From NCBI GenBank assembly GCA_900319635.1, contig ONPF01000012.1, positions 1 to 34,640 of the forward strand: a DNA stretch of 34,640 bases, written 5' to 3'. The notes beneath the pieces were generated by a model. That model made no database searches, was not told the DNA's origin, and saw nothing but the letters and a program-made list of their open reading frames with translations. Positions 14,851-22,268 of the stretch are shown here, piece after piece; position 1 is the stretch's first letter, and each line of letters begins with the position of its first letter. Position numbers and translations under genes: made by a program. Origin of the DNA: an uncultured Eubacteriales bacterium. GTDB lineage: Bacteria > Bacillota > Clostridia > Oscillospirales > Oscillospiraceae.

Positions 14851-16452
14851 TTAATACGCCTCGTCGTCGGGGATATGCTCCAGCGACGGATCCAGCGGCT
14901 CCTCGCGCATGACGGTGCGCATGTAGTTGCTCACCTGGTCGCGAATGGCGTTGCGGGTGAAGACACGGGGATCGCAGAGGTCGTGGCTGACCCACATGAT
15001 GTGGATGCCGCGCTCCCGGGCCTGCTCCTCGAACATGCCGTGCATACCGGTGAGGGCCTTGCAGGACATGTGCTCCCACATCATGACGATGTCGGCGTTC
15101 ATCTTCTCGCACAGCTCCCACAGATCGTCCAGCAGCACCTTGTAGCCGCCGTGGGTGTGGTTGCGCATGATCATCTCCATGTTCAGCATGGCCATGTCGC
15201 GGTAGGCCTGCTCCCGGTTTTCCGGGGTGTCCTCCTCGGCGATCATGTCGGTGTTGATGATGGAGAGCATGTCCGCCAGAGGCATGACGCCCCAGCACTG
15301 CACCATCCAGTACAGCATGTCGATGACATACTGGGGCTGCACGCCCCAGACGATGGCGCGATGGCGGTACTCCTTGGCGTACATGCGCTTGGCCTTGTAG
15401 CCCTGGGTGGCCAGATCCAGCAGCTTCTTGTCGATCTTCACGAACTGGGGATCGCGGCCGGAGTTGCCCATGTAGTTGGTGTCGTTATACAGGGAGAAGG
15501 CCGCGCCGAAGAACTGGGGGTAGGGGGTGGAGTTGATCTCCAGCTGGGCGATGCGGCACTTGGTGGCGTAATTGACGCGCTTGGCGGCGGCAAAGTAGCG
15601 ATCCCAATCCCAGTGCTCGCCGGTGTGCTTCTCCACAAATTCGATGGCCTGCTTGATCTGGTCGGCGGCGTAGTCCAGCACGTCCGGCTCCTTGTGGCGC
15701 AGCGGGGTGGCCAGCTGGAAGGTGGGGATGCCGTACTGCCGCTCCAGGCGCTTGGCGATGATGCCGTTGCCCATGAGGGAGCCGTCGCAGGTGGTGTTGT
15801 TCTGCACCGCGCAGCAGCCCAGCACGCAGAAGTCGTCCTCAATGGAGATGCCGGCCTCGGCCTCGGGCATGGGGCAGACGTCGCCGGAGATGCCATTGAG
15901 CTGAGCCACGTCCAGATAGTGCATGACGTTGAACTGGTGGAAGATGTTGGAGGCGAACATGGTGGGCACCTCGCGGAGGATGGTGTGGACCTTCTCCTTG
16001 TCGAAGCCCATCATGAAGGTGACCATGGAGTTCTCGTCGGTGATGACGCACTTGTCGGAATAGGCCTTGTCGTTGCCCACCCGGCGGTCGCCCCGGAAGC
16101 AGTTGGCGATGGCCTGGGTCACGTCGGCAATGACGAAGTTGAAGGAGGTGTGGGCGATGCGCAGCGCCTCGTCCCGCAGACCCACGGTGAACTTGTCCAT
16201 GCCGTGGGGCACGAAGAGGTAGCTCATCATCCAGCGGTAGCGCAGGAAGCCCTTGACGTTGCGGGGGTTGAGGATGAACTTGCCCAGCACGCCGAACATC
16301 AGGTAGCACCAGCGGGTGTAATCGTAGAAGGTGTCCTTGAAGCCGCGCCACTCACGGCGGGCGCGCACCTTCAGCTTGTCGCTGTAGATCTTGCCGGGGG
16401 ACTGCTCACCGGCGCGCTTGCGGGTGTTGATGACTTTTTCGACGGTCTTCAT
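14851..16452 (-). CDS. 2-hydroxyacyl-CoA dehydratase / benzoyl-CoA reductase-type subunit, large
   Basis: 533 residues. Belongs to the HgdA/HgdB-BcrB/BcrC superfamily, whose two subunits each hold an iron-sulfur cluster and, after ATP-driven one-electron activation, remove water from 2-hydroxyacyl-CoA or reduce aromatic CoA esters. Seen here: many cysteines that could ligate the cluster, such as DVCPMPEAEAG, FCVLGCCAVQNNTTCDGS and MWEHMSCKALTGMHG, the last near the C-terminus with the family-like search for a helper loop. The protein is longer than the usual 380-480 residues, mainly at the N-terminus. ATGA overlap with the upstream partner gene shows they form one complex. Substrate unknown. 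No activator ATPase gene is in the window. Confidence 0.85.
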   Translation of the reverse strand: MKTVEKVINTRKRAGEQSPGKIYSDKLKVRARREWRGFKDTFYDYTRWCYLMFGVLGKFILNPRNVKGFLRYRWMMSYLFVPHGMDKFTVGLRDEALRIAHTSFNFVIADVTQAIANCFRGDRRVGNDKAYSDKCVITDENSMVTFMMGFDKEKVHTILREVPTMFASNIFHQFNVMHYLDVAQLNGISGDVCPMPEAEAGISIEDDFCVLGCCAVQNNTTCDGSLMGNGIIAKRLERQYGIPTFQLATPLRHKEPDVLDYAADQIKQAIEFVEKHTGEHWDWDRYFAAAKRVNYATKCRIAQLEINSTPYPQFFGAAFSLYNDTNYMGNSGRDPQFVKIDKKLLDLATQGYKAKRMYAKEYRHRAIVWGVQPQYVIDMLYWMVQCWGVMPLADMLSIINTDMIAEEDTPENREQAYRDMAMLNMEMIMRNHTHGGYKVLLDDLWELCEKMNADIVMMWEHMSCKALTGMHGMFEEQARERGIHIMWVSHDLCDPRVFTRNAIRDQVSNYMRTVMREEPLDPSLEHIPDDEAY

Positions 16453-17648
16453 GCTTTCCCACCTTTCTGGATCTTCTTGATCTCAATGCTCTCCACGAAG
16501 GCCTGGACGCGGGTGCGCATCTGGCCGCCGGCGGACGCGATGTTGTAGGGCCGGTCAACGGACAGCACGGGGTAGCCGTAATCGTGCTGCAGCATGGAGG
16601 AGCCCAGCACTCTCTCGTAAGCCCAGGGGTCGCAGAATTTGACCTGCTGGTAGATGATGCCCTCCGCGCCGTACTCCTTGGCCAGATCGGCAACATACTG
16701 CTTGCGGCCGTAGACCTTGTCCATGCTCATCATGCGCGGGCACTGGCAATGCTGGATGTAGTGGCGGCAGACCTGGGTCAGCGCGTCCTCGCTGTCGTTC
16801 AGAACGATCTCCGTGCGGCCGGGGAAGGAGCCGAAGCAGAAGCGGTCGGCGCAGACGAAGGCGCCGCACTCCTCGATGAGCTTCACGAATCCGGAATCGT
16901 CCACCTCGGAGCCCACCAGCAGCACCCGGGCGCGCCAGGGCTTGTCGTCGGGCTCGCGGGTCTTGAGCTCCTCCAGCGTCTCCTCCAGCTTTTCCAGCAC
17001 CAGATAGCTGGGACATACATAGGTGGCCAGGCACAGCACATGGAACTCATAGCCGGTGATGCGGGGCTTGTCTCCCTTGCGGAATTCGCCGATGGCGCGG
17101 ATCAGGCGGCAGAGCTTGTTGTGCTCCGCAACAGCCTGGCGGATGGCGGCGTCGGACACGTCGATGCCGTATTTCTCCTGCAGGGGCTTGAGCACGTGGT
17201 TGGTGCACTGGAGAACGGCCAGCTTCACGTCGGTCTCGCTGTTCTTGAAGGCGATCTCCATATACTCATGGAAGAACTTGGGGTTACCCTCGCCCATGGT
17301 GTGCAGCAGCTCCATGTTCTCCACGCAGCGGTTCATCATGGTGCAGCCGTCGGGGGTGATGACGCAGTCGGAGAAGTTGAAGCCGCCCTCAATGGCGCGC
17401 TCCAGCAGCGCCCGGCTGGGCTCGCAGAGGAGGTTGGTCATGTAATAGGTGGCGATGTCCATGGAGCCGGTGTGGGGCGCATGGAGGCGGATGGAAAAGC
17501 AGCCCGGCAGATTCAGCAGGGGTTCGGGTACGTTCTCGCAGGTGTAGGCGACGCAGACCTTCCCCTCGGCCTTGGCCTGGGCGATCAGTTCGTTGTTCGC
17601 CTCCTGCAGCAGGTTCTCGAAATAGAGCAGATGCTTTAAGTCTCTCAT
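16449..17648 (-). CDS. 2-hydroxyacyl-CoA dehydratase / benzoyl-CoA reductase-type subunit, small
   Basis: 399 residues from ATG at 17648; GAGG lies six bases upstream. A TTG one codon earlier is also open. Typical family blocks: HAPHTGSMDIATYYMTN and CVITPDGCTMMNRC in the N-terminal half; ARVLLVGSEVDDSGFVKLIE and ECGAFVCADRFCFGS in the C-terminal half, like the benzoyl-CoA reductase B/C and HgdB pattern LLTGSPLD...IEECGA...D.CTG; then QQVKFCDPWAYE and GQMRTRVQAFVES. First gene of the operon, behind a good promoter. It should form the heterodimer with the 533-residue subunit. Fermentation of an amino acid through its 2-hydroxyacyl-CoA is the commonest use in gut Clostridia, but the acid is not predictable here. 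Confidence 0.88.
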   Translation of the reverse strand: MRDLKHLLYFENLLQEANNELIAQAKAEGKVCVAYTCENVPEPLLNLPGCFSIRLHAPHTGSMDIATYYMTNLLCEPSRALLERAIEGGFNFSDCVITPDGCTMMNRCVENMELLHTMGEGNPKFFHEYMEIAFKNSETDVKLAVLQCTNHVLKPLQEKYGIDVSDAAIRQAVAEHNKLCRLIRAIGEFRKGDKPRITGYEFHVLCLATYVCPSYLVLEKLEETLEELKTREPDDKPWRARVLLVGSEVDDSGFVKLIEECGAFVCADRFCFGSFPGRTEIVLNDSEDALTQVCRHYIQHCQCPRMMSMDKVYGRKQYVADLAKEYGAEGIIYQQVKFCDPWAYERVLGSSMLQHDYGYPVLSVDRPYNIASAGGQMRTRVQAFVESIEIKKIQKGGKA

Positions 17649-17701
17649 CAAATCCCTCTTTTCACTTGTGTTCGGTCTTTTGGGCGTAAGATTGCTTTAT
17701 A

Positions 17702-17730
17702 ATTCTATCAACTTGAGGGCGAAATTTCAA
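17702..17730 (-). promoter_or_regulatory. Promoter of the dehydratase operon
   Basis: On the minus strand -35 TTGAAA (17725-17730), 17-base spacer, -10 TAGAAT (17702-17707), 53 bases before the ATG. The spacer repeats a CTCAAGTTG / CAACTTGA pair across the -35 box, which could be a regulator site. Confidence 0.8.
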
Positions 17731-17910
17731 GTTGCACCCTCTATTTTTTTAATAAGTGTATAAATGTCCGCTTCCCATTTGTACAGAACGCCGAAGCAGG
17801 TTTTTTCCACGTCTGGACATCTGACAAAGCAGTGTATAACGGCCCGCTCCCGACTGTCCGCCGGACCGGACTGCAGAGCGAAAATTTACCGAAGGTTTAC
17901 TTCTTTTCCC

Positions 17911-17939
17911 TTGCGTCCGGCCGGGATTCATGATAAGCT
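17911..17939 (+). promoter_or_regulatory. Possible promoter of the P-loop gene
   Basis: TTGCGT (17911-17916), 17 bases, then TAAGCT (17934-17939) preceded by TGA as in an extended -10. The -10 match is poor. Confidence 0.35.
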
Positions 17940-17980
17940 ATGGGCAACAAACGAAATACTTTGAAGGAGAGTGATCCCTT

Positions 17981-18394
17981 ATGGTTCAGCTCATCACGGG
18001 GCTCAAGGGCTCCGGCAAGACGAAGAAGCTGGTGGATATGGTGCGCGCCGCCGTCAACGAGGAGACCGGCGATGTGGTCTGCATCGAGAAGGAGCGCAAG
18101 CTGACCTTCGACATCCCCTATCAGGCCCGCCTGATCGACGCGGGGGTCTATGACATCGGCAGCTATGAATTTCTGCGCGGCCTCATCTGCGGCGTCCACG
18201 CCGGCAACTATGACATTACCCATTTCTTTATCGACAATTTCTATAAGCTCGTGAACGACAAGTCGACGGAGGCGCTGGTGGACTTCCTGGGTTGGCTGGA
18301 CAAATTCTCCCGGGAGGAGAAGATCAGCTTCGTGATCAGCCTGTCCATTGACCCCGCCACCCTGCCCGAAAGCGTCCTGCAGTACCAGATCTGA
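17981..18394 (+). CDS. Small P-loop ATP-binding protein, 137 residues
   Basis: The N-terminus carries a Walker A motif GLKGSGKT at residues 7-14. A Walker-B-like strand THFFIDNF follows near residue 80. At 137 residues it is a minimal P-loop domain without the sensor and lid parts of AAA+ proteins. Close relatives in Clostridia are annotated only as ATP-binding or PilT-like. ATG at 17981 with AAGGAG 11 bases upstream, a longish spacing. Single gene, closed by a strong terminator. Function unknown; a regulatory or kinase-like role is possible. Confidence 0.85.
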   Translation: MVQLITGLKGSGKTKKLVDMVRAAVNEETGDVVCIEKERKLTFDIPYQARLIDAGVYDIGSYEFLRGLICGVHAGNYDITHFFIDNFYKLVNDKSTEALVDFLGWLDKFSREEKISFVISLSIDPATLPESVLQYQI

Positions 18395-18415
18395 ACATAG
18401 AGTTTGATTTCATAC

Positions 18416-18460
18416 AAAACCCAGGCTCCCTCGCCGACCGGCGGGGGAGCCTGGGTTTTC
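18416..18460. terminator. Bidirectional terminator between the P-loop gene and ggt-like gene
   Basis: AAAACCCAGGCTCCC (18416-18430) and GGGAGCCTGGGTTTT (18445-18459) pair perfectly, with an inner CGCC/GGCG stem. T runs are on both strands, and the two flanking genes converge. Confidence 0.92.
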
Positions 18461-18471
18461 TGCTGGGATCC

Positions 18472-18496
18472 GTAGGGGAGGGGCTTGCCCCTCCCG
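18472..18496 (+). repeat. GTAG-type REP palindrome
   Basis: GTAG (18472-18475), stem GGGAGGGGC/GCCCCTCCC with loop TT, then G. All 25 bases equal those at 4828-4852, some 13.6 kb away. Confidence 0.85.
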
Positions 18497-18541
18497 GAGA
18501 AGGGGGAGCGGCGCGGGCAGGCGTGGGGCGGATGGCTTGCT

Positions 18542-20170
18542 TTACAGCAGGGCGATGTTGCTGTCGGTGCGGGACTCGGTGCCGCCCACCAGCACGCCGT
18601 TTTCGAGCCGCCGGATCATCTGCCCCCGGCCGAAGCTCGCGGTGTTCAGATCCACCCGCACCTCGTGCCCCATGCGGCGCAGCGCCCGGGCCAGCTCCGG
18701 ATCGAAGCGGCTCTCCACGGTGACGCTGCCGTCCCGCAGCCACTGGAAGCGGGGCGCGTCCAGCGCCTGCTGGGGATCCAGGCGGAAATCCACGGTGTTC
18801 ATCACCACCTGCACATGCCCCTGGGGCTGCATGTAGCCGCCCATGACCCCGAAGGGGCCCACCGGGAGGCCGTCCTTCATAAGAAAGCCGGGGATGATGG
18901 TGTGGTAGCTGCGCTTGCCGGGGCGGAGGACGTTGGCGGCGCCGGGATCCAGGGAGAAGTCCGCACCCCGGTTCTGCAGGGCGATGCCGGTGCCGGGTAC
19001 CACGATGCCGGAGCCGAAGCCCATGTAGTTGGACTGGATGAAGGACACCATGTTGCCCTCCCCGTCGGCGCAGCAGAGGTACACCGTGCCGCTCCTGGGC
19101 GGCATGGCCGCGCCGTAGACCTGGGCGCGCTCGGTCATCTCCCGGGCCCTCAGGGCGCCGTACTCCGGCAGCAGGAGCCGGCGGTAATCCAGCTCCATGT
19201 TCTTCGGGTCGGTGACGTAGCGGAAGGCGTCGGCAAAGGCCATCTTCAGCGCCTCGATCTGCCGGTGGGCGGTCAAGGCGCAATCTCTCTCGGGGAAGTC
19301 GAACTCCTTGAGGATATTCAGCGCCATCAGCGCCACGATCCCCTGGCCGTTGGGCGGGATCTCGCAGACCTCCCAGCCCCGGTAGTTCACCCGGATGGGC
19401 TCCACCCACTGGGGCCGGTAGGCCGCCAAGTCCTCATCGCGCAGGTAGCCGCCGAATTTGCGGCTCTCGGCGTCGATCTTCTTCGCCAGCTCCCCCCGGT
19501 AGAAGCTCTCGCCGCCGGTGCGGCCGATTTCCTCCAGGGTGTCGGCGTGGTCGAGGAGGCGGATCAGCTCGCCCGCCTCCGGCGCCCGGCCCTCTTGCGC
19601 GAAGGTGCGGAACCAGGCGTCAAAGCAGGGGGCGGTCAGCGCCTTTTGATAGACCGAGAAGGCGCTCTGCCAGGCGGAGGCCAGGTTCGGGGCGCAGGGA
19701 TAGCCCTCCCGGGCGTAGCGCAGGGCTTCGGCCAGATTCTCGGCCAGGCTGCGGCGGCCGAAGCGCTCCGTCAGCGCCGCCCAGGCGCCCACGGCCCCGG
19801 GGACGGTGACGGGGATCCAGCCGTGCCGGGGCATGCTGCCCTTTTCGTCCCGCCCCTCGGCCAGCACCTTCTCCGCGTCGGCCAGCATCGGTGCGGGGCC
19901 GCTGGCGTTCAGACCGAAGAGCCGCCCCTCCTTTTCGCTCCACACCAGGGCAAAGGCGTCGGAACCCAGGCCGTTGGCCGTGGGCTCGGTGACGGTGAGG
20001 GCGGCCGCGGCGGCCACGGCGGCGTCCATGGCGTTGCCGCCCCGGCGCAGGGCCTCCAGCCCTGCGGCCGCCGCCTGGGGACTGGAGCAGTTCACCATCC
20101 CGCCCCGGGCGTAGAGCGGGAAGCGCTGGGAAGCATAGCGCTGGGCAAGGGGATCAAAGTTTGTCAGCAT
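18542..20170 (-). CDS. Gamma-glutamyltransferase family protein, YwrD-like, cytoplasmic
   Basis: 542 residues, an Ntn-hydrolase that is expected to cut itself before the nucleophile threonine. That Thr is residue 362 in SGTVYLCCADGEGNMVSF, giving a large subunit of 361 and a small one of 181 residues. Blocks GGNAMDAAVAAAAALTVTEP near 45-64 and GPFGVMGGYMQPQGHVQV in the small subunit are typical. There is no signal peptide, which separates it from secreted GGT and places it with the YwrD or cephalosporin-acylase-like branch; the substrate may be glutathione or another gamma-glutamyl compound. ATG with AAAGGAAG upstream. The leader contains a tandem octamer repeat. Confidence 0.92.
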   Translation of the reverse strand: MLTNFDPLAQRYASQRFPLYARGGMVNCSSPQAAAAGLEALRRGGNAMDAAVAAAAALTVTEPTANGLGSDAFALVWSEKEGRLFGLNASGPAPMLADAEKVLAEGRDEKGSMPRHGWIPVTVPGAVGAWAALTERFGRRSLAENLAEALRYAREGYPCAPNLASAWQSAFSVYQKALTAPCFDAWFRTFAQEGRAPEAGELIRLLDHADTLEEIGRTGGESFYRGELAKKIDAESRKFGGYLRDEDLAAYRPQWVEPIRVNYRGWEVCEIPPNGQGIVALMALNILKEFDFPERDCALTAHRQIEALKMAFADAFRYVTDPKNMELDYRRLLLPEYGALRAREMTERAQVYGAAMPPRSGTVYLCCADGEGNMVSFIQSNYMGFGSGIVVPGTGIALQNRGADFSLDPGAANVLRPGKRSYHTIIPGFLMKDGLPVGPFGVMGGYMQPQGHVQVVMNTVDFRLDPQQALDAPRFQWLRDGSVTVESRFDPELARALRRMGHEVRVDLNTASFGRGQMIRRLENGVLVGGTESRTDSNIALL

Positions 20171-20193
20171 GGCGAGACTTCCTTTCGTTTAGC

Positions 20194-20223
20194 GGAATGA
20201 AGGAATGAAGAAATGAAGGAATG
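20194..20223. repeat. Tandem octamer GGAATGAA in the leader of the ggt-like gene
   Basis: GGAATGAA at 20194-20201 and 20202-20209, GAAATGAA at 20210-20217, and GGAATG at 20218-20223. In the minus-strand transcript this reads TTCATTCC repeats between promoter and ribosome site. Confidence 0.8.
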
Positions 20224-20238
20224 CTTTTTTCAAAAAAC

Positions 20239-20268
20239 AGTATAGCAGAGGGACGTGCCCCTTGTAAA
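20239..20268 (-). promoter_or_regulatory. Promoter of the ggt-like gene
   Basis: On the minus strand TTTACA (20263-20268), 18 bases, TATACT (20239-20244). Reading the -35 one base later gives TTACAA with a 17-base spacer. Confidence 0.6.
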
Positions 20269-20270
20269 GC

Positions 20271-20293
20271 AAAACGGACGCCCTCAGGCGCCC
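20271..20293 (-). terminator. Possible terminator of the EamA gene
   Basis: On the minus strand GGGCGCC (20287-20293), loop TGAG, GGCGTCC (20276-20282), then GTTTTGC. It overlaps the stop codon and has one mismatch. Confidence 0.45.
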
Positions 20294-21189
20294 GCTGTCG
20301 GTTTCTGTGCAATTCGTTTTCCCAGCGCCGGCTTACCCTGGCGCGGGGGCAGGGAGCGGAGCACAAAGCCGCAGGCGATGAGCCCGGCGCCGATGAGCCC
20401 CGTGGGGGTCAGCGGCTCGCCCAGGAACAGCACACCCAGGGTCGCCGCCGTCAGGGGATTGAGAGCGCAGAAGAGCCCGGCCTTCTCGGCGGAGACATAG
20501 CGCTGGGCCACCGGCTGCAGGGTGAAGCCGAAGCCGCTGCACACCAGCGCCAGCATCAGCACCATGCCCCACTCGGCGGGGGCGGCGGGGAGCCGGGGCT
20601 GCTCAAACAGGAAGGACGCCCCAAAGCCCAGCAGCCCCAGAAAGCCCAGCTGCAAAATGCCAAGCAGCAGGGGATCATCCTCCCGGGAGAGGCGGGCGGT
20701 GAGCAGGATGGCGCCGGCGTAGAGCAGCGAGGCGGCCAGGCACAGCAGCTCGCCCTGCCCGAAGGAGGGGACGCCGCCCTTCAGCGTGAGAAAGCCCACG
20801 CCCAGAAGGGTCAGCCCCGCGCAGCCGAGATCCCTCCGCCCCGGCGCCCTGCGGCGCAGCAGCGCCGCCAGCAGCGGCACCCAGACGATGGCGGTGTTCT
20901 CCAAAAAGGAGGTGGTGGAGGAGTCGGTGGCGCGCAGGCCGAAGAGCTCCGCCGTCATCACTGCGAAAAAGCTGGCGCCAAGGAGGAAGCCGTGGAACAC
21001 CGTCCGCAGCTTGACGCCCCGAAAACGCCTGCCGAAGAGCAGCATCAACAGCCCGAAGGCGATGGTGAAGCGCAGCCCCAAAAGGTTGAACGGATCCAGC
21101 GCACGCATACTCAGCTTCGAGAACAGCAGCGAGGTGGCCCTTGCCACAATGACCCCCGCCAGCAGCAGCTCCGCGTTTCTCTGTTTCAT
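20284..21189 (-). CDS. EamA/DMT-family transporter
   Basis: 301 residues with about ten hydrophobic helices in two EamA halves, the drug/metabolite transporter fold. Helix patterns such as GLRFTIAFGLLMLLF and AGLFCALNPLTAATLGVLFLGE with a GEPLTPTGLIGAGLI end are characteristic. The ATG at 21189 is chosen because GGGAGGG lies six bases upstream; longer open sequence runs back through the promoter. Divergent from a LysR regulator with overlapping promoters, so its expression is most likely set by that regulator. It probably exports a metabolite or amino acid; substrate unknown. Confidence 0.92.
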   Translation of the reverse strand: MKQRNAELLLAGVIVARATSLLFSKLSMRALDPFNLLGLRFTIAFGLLMLLFGRRFRGVKLRTVFHGFLLGASFFAVMTAELFGLRATDSSTTSFLENTAIVWVPLLAALLRRRAPGRRDLGCAGLTLLGVGFLTLKGGVPSFGQGELLCLAASLLYAGAILLTARLSREDDPLLLGILQLGFLGLLGFGASFLFEQPRLPAAPAEWGMVLMLALVCSGFGFTLQPVAQRYVSAEKAGLFCALNPLTAATLGVLFLGEPLTPTGLIGAGLIACGFVLRSLPPRQGKPALGKRIAQKPTAGA

Positions 21190-21210
21190 AACGATCCCTC
21201 CCGTTTCTTC

Positions 21211-21239
21211 TTGACAAGAGTATAAATCTGTTCTATCCT
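21211..21239 (+). promoter_or_regulatory. Promoter of the LysR gene
   Basis: TTGACA (21211-21216), 17 bases, TATCCT (21234-21239). The -10 lies inside the inverted repeat 21235-21266, consistent with self-repression. Confidence 0.75.
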
Positions 21240-21247
21240 TGCGTAAA
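21219..21247 (-). promoter_or_regulatory. Promoter of the EamA gene
   Basis: On the minus strand TTTACG (21242-21247), 17 bases, TATACT (21219-21224). It overlaps the LysR promoter, and its weak -35 lies in the regulator's inverted repeat, as in activator-dependent promoters. Confidence 0.6.
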
Positions 21248-21266
21248 GCGAGAGATAAGCAAGGAT
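21235..21266. promoter_or_regulatory. Inverted repeat, probable LysR binding site
   Basis: ATCCTTGC (21235-21242) and GCAAGGAT (21259-21266), perfect 8-base arms 16 bases apart, between the divergent genes. Confidence 0.55.
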
Positions 21267-21296
21267 GATTTGAGAAATACGCAAAGGAGGAGCGCA

Positions 21297-22175
21297 ATGG
21301 AGACGGAAAAGCTGCGTGTTTTGCTGACGGCGCTGGACTGCGGCTCCCTGTCCGCCGCGGCGGAGAAGCTGGACTATACCCCCTCCGGGGTGAGCCGGGC
21401 GGTGCAGGCGCTGGAGGAGGAGCTGGGGCTTGAGCTGCTGCGCCGCACCCGCTGGGGCGTGGAGGCTACGGAGAGCTGCGCCCAGCTCCTGCCTCGGCTG
21501 CGGGAGCTTGTGAACGCGGCGGAGGGCCTGGAGCAGGAGGCGCGGGCCCTGAAGGGGCTGGAGACCGGCCGGCTTCGCATCGGCAGCTCCTACGGCAGCT
21601 ATTCCCGGGCGCTGGCCGCCCTGCTCACGGCCTATTGCAGGGAGCACCCCGGCATCCGGGTGGAGACCCGGGAGGGCAGCAGCAGCGCCCTCTGCCAAGC
21701 CATGACGGAGGGGCAGCTGGATCTCTGCCTCATCAGCCGCCGGGAGGGGGACTTTGACTGGCTGCCCCTGCAGACCGACCCGCTGCTGGCGGTGCTGCCG
21801 GAGGATCACCCTCTGGCGGAGGCGGCGGGCTACCCAACCGAGCGCTTCCGGGAGGATTCCTTCATCGAGATCCTGCCCGGCGCGGAGACGGACAATTCCC
21901 GGCTCTTCGCCCGCCTGGGCATCCGGCCGAACGTGCGCTACAGCAGCGCCGACGACCGCACCGCCATGAGCCTGGTGGAGGCGGGGCTGGGGGTGACGCT
22001 GGTGAACCGCCTGCTGCTGCAGGACTGGCAGGGGCGGGTCAAGGGCGTGCCCCTGTCGCCGCCCCAGCAGGTGGAGATCGGCTTCGCCGTGCCCTCCCTG
22101 CGCCACAGCTCCCCGGCGGCCAGGGGCTTTCTGACCTTTGTGCGCGCAGAGCTTGAGCGTACAACCAACGGTTGA
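21297..22175 (+). CDS. LysR-family transcriptional regulator
   Basis: 292 residues from ATG at 21297, with AAAGGAGG six bases upstream. The winged helix-turn-helix is at residues 1-60 (LRVLLTALDCGSLSAAAEKL, then DYTPSGVSRAVQALEEELG). The effector-binding domain starts near 88 (GRLRIGSSYGSYSRALAALL) and ends with a typical NRLLLQDWQG segment. Divergent from the EamA transporter gene, with a shared promoter region and an inverted repeat, which is the classical LysR arrangement for controlling a neighbour. The inducer is unknown and probably relates to the transporter's substrate. Confidence 0.95.
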   Translation: METEKLRVLLTALDCGSLSAAAEKLDYTPSGVSRAVQALEEELGLELLRRTRWGVEATESCAQLLPRLRELVNAAEGLEQEARALKGLETGRLRIGSSYGSYSRALAALLTAYCREHPGIRVETREGSSSALCQAMTEGQLDLCLISRREGDFDWLPLQTDPLLAVLPEDHPLAEAAGYPTERFREDSFIEILPGAETDNSRLFARLGIRPNVRYSSADDRTAMSLVEAGLGVTLVNRLLLQDWQGRVKGVPLSPPQQVEIGFAVPSLRHSSPAARGFLTFVRAELERTTNG

Positions 22176-22268
22176 TTTTCCTCCGAATGATTGCATCTGG
22201 ATTTTGGCGCCGCCATCGTTTATCCTGTAGGCGAGCCGGTTCCAAGAACACAAACAAGGAGAAGCATC

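Larger units (their letters stand above)
17649..17980. other. 332-base divergent spacer
   Basis: Holds the leftward dehydratase promoter near its left edge and a weak rightward promoter near its right edge. The middle (about 17760-17880) codes for nothing I can support. It has an ATGTCC/GGACAT pair (17764-17769 with 17815-17820) enclosing about 45 bases and several short CCGG-rich stems, so a structured leader or small RNA is possible but unproven. Confidence 0.5.

Noticed and set aside
14761-16548. Long plus-strand open frame (595 codons) across the dehydratase subunit, and a similar one at 18485-20200 across the ggt-like gene
   Set aside because: Both are mirror frames of well-supported minus-strand genes and are composed of repetitive valine, histidine, glycine and leucine without any domain pattern.
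14851-17648. Naming the dehydratase substrate (2-hydroxyglutaryl-, lactoyl- or phenyllactyl-CoA)
   Set aside because: No CoA-transferase, dehydrogenase or activator gene adjoins to guide the choice, and the subunits look divergent.
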